DNA from: Candidatus Omnitrophota bacterium
Lineage (GTDB): Bacteria > Omnitrophota > Gorgyraeia > Gygaellales > Profunditerraquicolaceae
NCBI GenBank assembly: GCA_028713875.1
Contig: JAQTNM010000090.1
Location: 1 to 6,528, forward strand
Length of the DNA stretch: 6,528 nucleotides
Reading direction: 5' to 3'
Below are positions 1-5,362 of this stretch, one piece after another. Position numbers and translations under genes: made by a program. The notes beneath the pieces are model-generated. The model was not told where the DNA came from, made no database searches, and saw only the letters and a list, made by a program, of their open reading frames with translations. The stretch's first letter is position 1. Every line of letters begins with the position of its first letter.

Positions 1-1
1 C

Positions 2-670
2 GATACGCCGCTTTTGTTAAACTACGCCATGCGCAGGAAAGCCGATATTCTTTTTGAGGGTGCCCAGGGCACGTTCTTAGACATCGATTTCGGCACCTAT
101 CCTTTTGTGACCTCCTCCTCCGCTACATCCGGAGGGGCCTCTACCGGAAGCGGCGTTGCTCCGGCAATGATGGATAGGGTCGTCGGCGTGGCCAAGGCAT
201 ATACTACGCGGGTAGGGGAAGGCCCATTTCCCACGGAATTTTCCCCGGGCTTTGATAAATTTATCCGTAATAAAGGAAATGAGTTTGGCGCAACTACAGG
301 CAGGCCCCGGCGCTGCGGTTGGTTTGACAGCGTAATGGTCAAAGAAGCGGTTTTATTAAACGGCATTTCGGAATTAGCCGTAATGAAATTAGACATTTTA
401 GAAGGGCTCAAGACCGTTAAGATCTGCACCGCCTATAAATATAAAGGTAAGAGTTTCAGGGAATTCCCCCGCGACTTTTCCGTGCTTAAAAATGCCCGTC
501 CGTTATATAAGGACCTGCCGGGATGGCCTAGCCTTACCAGGCAACCCCGCCGTTATAAGGAGTTGCACCGTAATGCCCGGGATTATTTATCCCGCATACA
601 GGATATTCTTAATACCAGGATTTCAATGATATCCATAGGCTCGGCCAGGCGGGATACGATCTTTGTATAA
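2..670 (+). CDS. purA: Adenylosuccinate synthetase, C-terminal half (5' truncated by window edge)
   Basis: This enzyme joins IMP and aspartate using GTP to form adenylosuccinate, the first step from IMP to AMP, in the cytoplasm. The frame is open to the left edge, so the first half, including the N-terminal P-loop, lies outside. The fragment has 222 residues of a family usually near 430. Visible family motifs, numbered from base 2, are FEGAQG (18-23), TYPFVTSS (32-39), RVGEGPFPTE (70-79), the IMP/aspartate-binding loop ATTGRPRR (97-104) and the guanine-recognition stretch KLDILEGL (129-136). Near the C-terminus the usual STGP guanine contact reads SIGS: the serine and glycine are kept and the proline is lost. 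This looks like tolerated drift, not a defect. The gene stops at TAA and is followed by a promoter for an unrelated unit. Identification is secure. Confidence 0.97.
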   Translation, partial: DTPLLLNYAMRRKADILFEGAQGTFLDIDFGTYPFVTSSSATSGGASTGSGVAPAMMDRVVGVAKAYTTRVGEGPFPTEFSPGFDKFIRNKGNEFGATTGRPRRCGWFDSVMVKEAVLLNGISELAVMKLDILEGLKTVKICTAYKYKGKSFREFPRDFSVLKNARPLYKDLPGWPSLTRQPRRYKELHRNARDYLSRIQDILNTRISMISIGSARRDTIFV

Positions 671-702
671 TGCGCGCAAAGCGCGGGGTGGCCATAAAGC
701 CC

Positions 703-731
703 TTGACTAAACCCGTTGATTGTGTTATAGT
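703..731 (+). promoter_or_regulatory. Sigma70-type promoter for the lipoprotein/coiled-coil unit
   Basis: The -35 box TTGACT (703-708) and -10 box TATAGT (726-731) each differ from consensus by one base and are separated by an ideal 17-base spacer. A TGN extended -10 (723-725) is also present. Transcription would start near 738, leaving a leader of about 54 bases before the lipoprotein ATG. The call rests on sequence match and position in an intergenic gap. Confidence 0.8.
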
Positions 732-779
732 TAAAATCCTCTTCTAACCTTATAATCCAAGGATAAATACCAATCCTTC

Positions 780-788
780 AGGAGGTGA
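780..788 (+). promoter_or_regulatory. Strong Shine-Dalgarno before the OmpA-like lipoprotein
   Basis: AGGAGGTGA matches the 16S anti-Shine-Dalgarno very closely and sits 3 to 6 bases before the ATG at 792, depending on where pairing ends. It fixes that start and predicts high expression. It is the strongest ribosome binding site in the window. Confidence 0.85.
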
Positions 789-791
789 GTT

Positions 792-1469
792 ATGAAACAG
801 GGGTTATTTAAAATCGTCTTAATAACATTTTTAAGTTTAGCTTTGGCAGGATGCACGTTTATCGTTCAAAAAGGGAGGCGCTCTGACATTGAAAAGATCC
901 AGGCACTGAACAAACAGCTGGATTCGCTGGAGCAGGCCAAGAAGATACTGGAAAAGCAATTAGCCCAGGAGATCAACGATAAGGACGTAAAGCTCCAGAT
1001 GATGGAAAAAGGGCTGGTAATCACTTTCCTGACGGATATCGTCTTTGACCCCGGCAAGTCCCAGATAAAGCCCGAAGCGTATCCTGCGCTGGATAAAGTT
1101 GCCAAGGTTTTAAAAGAGAATGTGCCTGACCTGAATGTGGGCATAGAGGGCTATACCGATAATCAGCCGATCAAATTTTCCGGATGGAAGTCAAACTGGG
1201 AGTTATCCACGGCGCGCGCATTGAGCGTTTTGCATTACCTTGTTGACGTAAAAGGTATTGAGCCCGAACGGGTATCTGCCATCGGTTACGGCGAGTATCA
1301 GCCGGTAGCTTCGAACAATACCAAGGAAGGCCGGCGCTCAAACCGCAGGGTCGAGATCGTAGTCCTGCCGCAGCTTAAGAAAGTAAAAGAAGCGCAGGAG
1401 GCGCCATCCCCGGCTGCCGCGGAGAAATCCGAAACCGGGATGCTTGAGCCGAAAGAGAACCTCAAGTAG
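792..1469 (+). CDS. OmpA/Pal-like peptidoglycan-binding lipoprotein
   Basis: Probably an outer-membrane lipoprotein that ties the envelope to peptidoglycan. Residues 1-20 form a type II signal peptide with lipobox LAGC and lipidated Cys21. The +2 residue is Thr, not the Asp retention signal of the inner membrane. Residues 30-70 are a charged heptad-like coiled coil that could act as a stalk. Residues 75-192 form an OmpA C-terminal domain: IVFDPGKSQIKP, EGYTDNQPI with Asp123, SNWELSTARA with Arg142, and the closing RRSNRRVEIV. Asp123 and Arg142 match the residues that hold diaminopimelate in OmpA. The insert between YTD and NWELS resembles MotB more than E. coli Pal. A Pro/Ala/Glu/Lys-rich tail (193-225) is probably disordered. 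Start and ribosome binding site are clear. Its partner gene follows after 36 bases. No tolB or tolQR is present, so a true Pal role is unproven. Confidence 0.9.
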   Translation: MKQGLFKIVLITFLSLALAGCTFIVQKGRRSDIEKIQALNKQLDSLEQAKKILEKQLAQEINDKDVKLQMMEKGLVITFLTDIVFDPGKSQIKPEAYPALDKVAKVLKENVPDLNVGIEGYTDNQPIKFSGWKSNWELSTARALSVLHYLVDVKGIEPERVSAIGYGEYQPVASNNTKEGRRSNRRVEIVVLPQLKKVKEAQEAPSPAAAEKSETGMLEPKENLK

Positions 1470-1505
1470 ATTTTGTCCACAAACTAAGCAAGAGGAGAGC
1501 TGGTA

Positions 1506-1895
1506 ATGGAAGAAGGTTTTAAAAACAGGATTATCCTGATATTGGGTATTTTAACGGTGATATTTTTTATCGGCATGGTCAGTTCCTGTAACGATGCCAG
1601 GAAACAGAAATCCTCCCGCGATAAAGAGATGGCCGCCAGGCTTGATCTTGAAGAAAAAATGAACAAATCCGGACAGGAGAAGGCCGCTACTGAAAACAAG
1701 ATCAACGCGTTAAGCCAGGAATTGACTAAAGAACAGGCGGCAACCGAAACTACAAAAAAGGCCCTGCTTGAAGCGCAGGTGGTCAACGATAGCTTAAAGA
1801 AAGAAGTCATTAAGCTTACCGAGCTCAAAGAGAAACTCGAAGAAGACCTGAAAGAAGCATTGGTGACCGGGAAATCCGGACGTGCAAGAAGATGA
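1506..1895 (+). CDS. Small membrane-anchored coiled-coil protein, function unknown
   Basis: I do not recognise a named family. The 129-residue protein has a short N-terminus with Lys7 and Arg8, a hydrophobic segment at about 9-26, then a long charged helix (about 30-118) rich in Glu, Lys, Ala and Gln with heptad spacing, typical of a coiled coil. It ends in a basic tail GKSGRARR. The hydrophobic segment ends in VSSC (25-28), which loosely fits a lipobox. It may therefore be a lipoprotein anchored at Cys28 instead of a single-pass membrane protein; either way the coiled coil would lie outside the cytoplasm. AGAGGAGAG (1491-1499) supports the ATG at 1506. It shares the promoter of the OmpA-like lipoprotein and is followed by a terminator, so the two probably work together at the periplasm. 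Real gene likely; function unknown. Confidence 0.8.
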   Translation: MEEGFKNRIILILGILTVIFFIGMVSSCNDARKQKSSRDKEMAARLDLEEKMNKSGQEKAATENKINALSQELTKEQAATETTKKALLEAQVVNDSLKKEVIKLTELKEKLEEDLKEALVTGKSGRARR

Positions 1896-1937
1896 TATAG
1901 GAGAAGCTAAAAGGCCTGGACTAAAACGCGTAAGCCT

Positions 1938-1964
1938 AAAAAGGGGATGACTATCCCCTTTTTT
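1938..1964 (+). terminator. Rho-independent terminator closing the lipoprotein/coiled-coil unit
   Basis: A perfect 11-bp stem pairs 1938-1948 (AAAAAGGGGAT) with 1953-1963 around the four-base loop GACT. Its right arm runs into a T tract (1959-1964). With the A tract on the left arm it could also stop transcription from the opposite strand. It lies 42 bases after the coiled-coil stop codon and just before the DUF4912 ribosome binding site. Confidence 0.88.
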
Positions 1965-1975
1965 ATTCATTTAAA

Positions 1976-1983
1976 GGGAGGTG
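1976..1983 (+). promoter_or_regulatory. Shine-Dalgarno that decides the DUF4912 start
   Basis: GGGAGGTG is a strong ribosome binding site. The in-frame GTG at 1981 lies inside it and cannot be served by it. The ATG at 1987 lies 5 bases past GGAGG and is the likely start. Confidence 0.75.
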
Positions 1984-1986
1984 CGT

Positions 1987-2991
1987 ATGAAGATGACCCC
2001 GTTAAGGAAAAAAGGAAAAGGAATAAAAAAGGCAAAAGCACGAAAGACAAAAAAAACGGCCCGGCGCGCCCCTTCCGCAAAACCGAAATTAACCCAGGCT
2101 TCACGGGGGGCCGTTAAAGAGACCCTGGCTGTGCAGCAATTGGCCGTGGAGAAATCCAAATTTTCCACTCCTTTTACCATGACTGCGCCGAAAGCGACGC
2201 TTACGGAATTGCCCGCATCTTACGGAAAGGACAAGATAGTCATTCAGGTGCGCGACCCATGGTGGATACATGCTTACTGGGAGACTACGCAGGCGGCCCT
2301 GGAGAGGATAAAAAGAGAATCCGGCGCTGCGTTCTTTGGCGCAAGGAAGGTCCTTAGGGTTTATGACGTAAGCAATATAATTTTTGACGGTAAGAATGCG
2401 CACAGGTTTTTTGATATCGACGTGGGCCCTGACGCCACAAGCTGGTATATAGATACCGGTTCCCCCGGTGCCTCCTGGTGCGTGGACATAGGGTTGCTCC
2501 TTAGTGACGGCAGGTTTATTATGATCGCGCGCTCAAACGTGGTGCATACCCCTCTATCCGGTCCGTCTTCGGTCATGGACGAAGAATGGATGATCCCGGA
2601 AGAAATGTTTGCCCGCCTTTATGGAATGGGCTTCGGCTTCGGCAAAAGCTCTCCTCTCGGCAAGGCCTGGCAGGAAAGAATGCGCCGGGCGCTTTTTTCC
2701 GGGATACTTTCGTCTCCGGGCATTACCTCAGGAGCCAGCCCCGTAAAGAAAATGCCCAAAGAGAGGAAATTCTGGCTTGTAGTAAATACCGAACTGATAG
2801 TTTACGGAGCAACCGAGCCTGATGCCCGGGTCTATGTCCAGGGCAAAGAGATCAAATTGCGGCAGGATGGTACATTCAGCCTGCGTTACGCTCTTCCTGA
2901 CGGAAAACAGGTTATCGGCATAAAGGCCCATTCCGCTGATGGCCTGGAGGAGCGATCCGTCACCCCGGTCGTAACCAAAGAGACCAAATAA
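1987..2991 (+). CDS. DUF4912 domain protein with basic N-terminal tail and Ig-like C-terminus
   Basis: A 334-residue protein with three parts. Residues 1-36 are a Lys/Arg/Ala-rich tail resembling histone H1 tails. Residues about 75-200 match the DUF4912 pattern as I know it: LPASYGKDKI, the aromatic block DPWWIHAYWE, LRVYDVSNI, SWYIDTG, and the closing ARSNVVHTP. Residues about 262-330 (LVVNTELIVYGATEPDARVYV onward, ending DGTFSLRYALPDG) look like a small Ig-like beta domain. There is no signal peptide, so it should be cytoplasmic. The biochemical role of DUF4912 is not established to my knowledge. The gene immediately precedes a GH57 glucan branching enzyme, which suggests work on or near glycogen, perhaps as a binding or scaffold protein; this is inference. 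The ATG at 1987 is preferred over the GTG at 1981 because of the ribosome binding site. No promoter is obvious upstream. Confidence 0.88.
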   Translation: MKMTPLRKKGKGIKKAKARKTKKTARRAPSAKPKLTQASRGAVKETLAVQQLAVEKSKFSTPFTMTAPKATLTELPASYGKDKIVIQVRDPWWIHAYWETTQAALERIKRESGAAFFGARKVLRVYDVSNIIFDGKNAHRFFDIDVGPDATSWYIDTGSPGASWCVDIGLLLSDGRFIMIARSNVVHTPLSGPSSVMDEEWMIPEEMFARLYGMGFGFGKSSPLGKAWQERMRRALFSGILSSPGITSGASPVKKMPKERKFWLVVNTELIVYGATEPDARVYVQGKEIKLRQDGTFSLRYALPDGKQVIGIKAHSADGLEERSVTPVVTKETK

Positions 2992-3076
2992 TCAGTTAAT
3001 TGGCGAGGGTTAATTTGTGAGCAGTAAAATCAAATTAACCAATTAACCAGTTAACCAATTAACCAGTTAACCAGGA
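2992..3076 (+). repeat. Intergenic cluster of direct and inverted 8-bp repeats before the GH57 gene
   Basis: Five uninterrupted 8-bp units fill 3033-3072, in the order AATTAACC, AATTAACC, AGTTAACC, AATTAACC, AGTTAACC, followed by a partial unit. Upstream lie two inverted copies, GTTAATTGG (2995-3003) and GGTTAATTTG (3008-3017). The latter is a perfect 10-bp complement of 3031-3040 across a 13-base loop. The outer copy can add a 7-bp stem (2995-3001 with 3041-3047). The array runs to within 4 bases of the GH57 ATG and no normal ribosome binding site is visible. No T tract follows, so it is not a standard terminator. Confidence 0.9.
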
Positions 3077-4651
3077 ATGAATAAGGGATATCTTTGCATA
3101 GTCTTACACGGCCATCTTCCTTTCGTGCGCCATCCGGAGCACGAGGATTTTCTGGAAGAGGACTGGCTTTATGAGGCGATCACCGAGACTTACATCCCGC
3201 TGATTTTGATGTGTGAGAAATTGCTGCGGGATAAGGTTGATTTCCGCCTGACCATGACTTTGTCTCCTACGCTCATATCCATGCTGGAGGATGACCTTCT
3301 GCAGACCAGATACCTCAATCATATTAACAAGCTCATTGAATTGGGGCATAAAGAAGTGGAGAGGACGCGCTGGCAGCCGGAATTCCACCGTTTAGCCAAT
3401 ATGTATATGGTGCGTTTTTACGAGTGCCGGGACCTGTTCCAGCGCTACCGCCGCAATCTCATTACCGCCTTTAAAGGCATCCAGGAGACGGGTAAATTGG
3501 AAATAATTACCTGCGGGGCGACTCACGGGTATTTTCCCCTGATGGATGCGGTAAAACCTTCGGTGAGGGCGCAGGTAAAGACAGCAGTGGCCCATTATGC
3601 AAATACCTTCGGCTTAAAACCCAGGGGTATATGGCTTCCGGAATGCGGCTATATCCCCGGAGATGACGAGATATTAAAGGAGGCCGGCTTAAAGTATTTT
3701 ATCAGCGACGCCCACGGCGTATTGCACGGGACCCCGCGGCCCAAATACGGGGTATTCGCCCCGGTATACTGTAAATCCGGCGTGGCATGTTTTGCCAGGG
3801 ACCTGGAATCTTCAAAGCAGGTCTGGTCTTCTATAGAAGGTTATCCCGGGGATTATTATTACCGGGAATTTTACCGCGATGTCGGTTTTGACCTGGATTA
3901 CGATTACATCCGTCCTTATATTCATCCCGACGGCATAAGAGTAAATATGGGGATAAAATACTACCGTATTACCGGCAGCGAAAACAAGCAGCCTTATAAT
4001 GCGGAGGCGGCCAGTGAAAAAGCGGCAGAACATGCCGGTAATTTTATGTTTAACCGCCAGCAACAGGTAGAGTATCTTTATCACCTTATGCAGAAAAAAC
4101 CCATTATTGTGTCGCCTTATGACGCGGAGCTATTCGGCCACTGGTGGTATGAAGGCCCGCAGTGGCTTGACTTCCTCATCCGTAAGATATATTTTGACCA
4201 GGACACAATACGCATGATTAATCCTTCCGATTACCTGCAGGAAAATCCGCGCAACCAGGTAGTTACCCCGTCCCTGTCAAGCTGGGGCTGGAAGGGCTAT
4301 AGCGAAATGTGGATACAGGGATCTAATGACTGGATTTACCGACACCTGCACGAGGCTTCCGAAAAAATGACGGAGTTAGCCAAAAACTTCCCTGACACCA
4401 ACGGCCTGCGCAAGAGGGCCCTGAACCAGGCGTTGCGTGAGCTGCTTCTTGCGCAGAGTTCAGACTGGGCTTTTATCATGGGCACAGGCACGCACGTAAG
4501 CTATGCAGTAAAACGCACCAAGGACCATCTGCTGAATTTCCTGCGCCTTTACGAAGACATAAAGGCCGATTCCATAGATGAACTATGGCTTGCCGGTATT
4601 GAGAGCCGCGATAATTTATTCCCGGATATAGACTACAGGACGCACCAGTAA
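3077..4651 (+). CDS. GH57 1,4-alpha-glucan branching enzyme
   Basis: A cytoplasmic glycoside hydrolase family 57 enzyme that likely makes alpha-1,6 branches in glycogen. Length (524 residues) fits the GH57 branching-enzyme group, with the (beta/alpha)7 barrel first and a helical DUF1957-type region from about 420. All five GH57 conserved regions are visible: HGHLPF (11-16), GATHGYFPLM (147-156), GIWLPECGY (184-192) with Glu189 as expected nucleophile, PYDAELFGHWWYEG (347-360) with Asp349 as acid/base, and SSWGWKGYSEMW (401-412). The loop EGYPGDYYYREFYRD (254-268) resembles the tyrosine-bearing loop of characterised branching enzymes. It favours branching over plain amylase activity. The start is supported by the family's typical N-terminus, although the upstream repeats leave only AGG two bases before the ATG. 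DUF4912 precedes it and uppS follows after 6 bases. GH57 amylase activity is the main alternative. Confidence 0.92.
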   Translation: MNKGYLCIVLHGHLPFVRHPEHEDFLEEDWLYEAITETYIPLILMCEKLLRDKVDFRLTMTLSPTLISMLEDDLLQTRYLNHINKLIELGHKEVERTRWQPEFHRLANMYMVRFYECRDLFQRYRRNLITAFKGIQETGKLEIITCGATHGYFPLMDAVKPSVRAQVKTAVAHYANTFGLKPRGIWLPECGYIPGDDEILKEAGLKYFISDAHGVLHGTPRPKYGVFAPVYCKSGVACFARDLESSKQVWSSIEGYPGDYYYREFYRDVGFDLDYDYIRPYIHPDGIRVNMGIKYYRITGSENKQPYNAEAASEKAAEHAGNFMFNRQQQVEYLYHLMQKKPIIVSPYDAELFGHWWYEGPQWLDFLIRKIYFDQDTIRMINPSDYLQENPRNQVVTPSLSSWGWKGYSEMWIQGSNDWIYRHLHEASEKMTELAKNFPDTNGLRKRALNQALRELLLAQSSDWAFIMGTGTHVSYAVKRTKDHLLNFLRLYEDIKADSIDELWLAGIESRDNLFPDIDYRTHQ

Positions 4652-4657
4652 GAGCGT

Positions 4658-5362
4658 ATGGTAAATAATGTACCCGGACACATCGCTATTATAATGGACG
4701 GTAACGGCCGCTGGGCAAAAGAGAGAGGATTGGACCGTACTGCCGGCCACAGGCAGGGGATAAAGAGGGTAAAAGAAATCATTAAAGCTGCGGGAGATCT
4801 GGGCGTTAAAGTCGTCACCCTGTTTGCTTTTTCTACGGAAAACTGGCAGCGGCCCAGGAATGAAATAAATATGCTTATGCGCACATTGGCCAGGTTCCTG
4901 GGGTCAGAGATTGCTCATCTGCAGAAAAACGATATAAAATTAGCGGTCATCGGCAGGTCAGAGCCGCTTCCCCGGTATATACAGGATAAAATCAGACAGG
5001 CGCAGGAGAAAACCATGGACAACAAAGGCCTGGTCCTGGTTTTGGCCTTAAATTACGGCGCCAGGCAGGAAATAGTGGATGCGGCAAAGTGTTTTGCGGC
5101 CGCAGTAAGCCAGGGCAGGGCCAGGATTGAAGACCTGGACGCGGAAAAGTTTGCCGGGTATTTTTATACGGCGGGGCTGCCCGATCCGGACCTGCTCATC
5201 CGCACCAGCGGCGAGATGCGGTTAAGTAATTTTTTGCTCTGGCAGCTTTCGTATGCCGAGCTTTATTTTCCCAAAAAATACTGGCCTGATTTTACGAAAG
5301 AGGACCTGGGAAAGGCGATCCTGGCCTATCAAAAAAGGGAACGCCGTTTCGGGGGGGTATAA
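4658..5362 (+). CDS. uppS: Undecaprenyl diphosphate synthase (cis-prenyltransferase)
   Basis: Adds isopentenyl diphosphate units in cis to farnesyl diphosphate to make C55 undecaprenyl diphosphate, the lipid carrier for peptidoglycan and other envelope glycans. It works at the cytoplasmic face of the membrane. The 234-residue protein is full length. Motifs are HIAIIMDGNGRWA (8-20) with the Mg-binding Asp14, the GHRQG loop (30-34), FAFSTENWQRP (57-66), RTSGEMRLSNFLLWQ (182-196) holding the arginines that bind the pyrophosphate of the substrate, and ELYFPKKYWPDF (201-212) with Glu201, the second metal ligand. The C-terminal RERRFGG is typical. The ATG at 4658 lies 6 bases after the GH57 stop with only a weak AAGAG upstream, so translational coupling is likely. 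Its stop overlaps the cdsA start (TAATG). Confidence 0.97.
   Translation: MVNNVPGHIAIIMDGNGRWAKERGLDRTAGHRQGIKRVKEIIKAAGDLGVKVVTLFAFSTENWQRPRNEINMLMRTLARFLGSEIAHLQKNDIKLAVIGRSEPLPRYIQDKIRQAQEKTMDNKGLVLVLALNYGARQEIVDAAKCFAAAVSQGRARIEDLDAEKFAGYFYTAGLPDPDLLIRTSGEMRLSNFLLWQLSYAELYFPKKYWPDFTKEDLGKAILAYQKRERRFGGV
5351..5357 (+). promoter_or_regulatory. G7 run acting as the cdsA ribosome binding site
   Basis: Seven G residues end 4 bases before the cdsA ATG at 5362 and can pair with the C/U-rich anti-Shine-Dalgarno. The same run encodes the final Gly-Gly of UppS, so translation of the two genes is presumably coupled. Confidence 0.6.

Noticed and set aside
97..429. 110-codon open frame on the minus strand
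   Set aside because: It lies wholly inside purA in antisense, with no recognisable domain and no ribosome binding logic; purA motifs explain the sequence.
673..685. CGCGC/GCGCG inverted repeat with AAA loop just after purA, as a possible terminator
   Set aside because: Only 5 bp with a 3-base loop and no T tract after it, so it does not meet the form of an intrinsic terminator. No better purA terminator is visible in the gap.
1981..1989. GTG at 1981 as the DUF4912 start
   Set aside because: It lies inside the strong GGGAGGTG ribosome binding site; the ATG at 1987 has proper spacing.
2586..2822. 78-codon plus-strand frame inside the DUF4912 gene
   Set aside because: An out-of-frame shadow with no domain features; the DUF4912/Ig-like frame is continuous across it.
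3001..3030. Possible promoter with TAAAAT (3025-3030) before the GH57 gene
   Set aside because: At allowed spacing the best -35 is TGGCGA, with only three matches to consensus, and the region is dominated by repeats.
3033..3072. Tandem array as a CRISPR
   Set aside because: Units are 8 bp, directly contiguous and without spacers, and no cas gene is present.
3104..4084. Several minus-strand open frames of 67-94 codons
   Set aside because: All are antisense to the GH57 gene and have low-complexity or meaningless translations; the GH57 motifs account for the conservation on the + strand.
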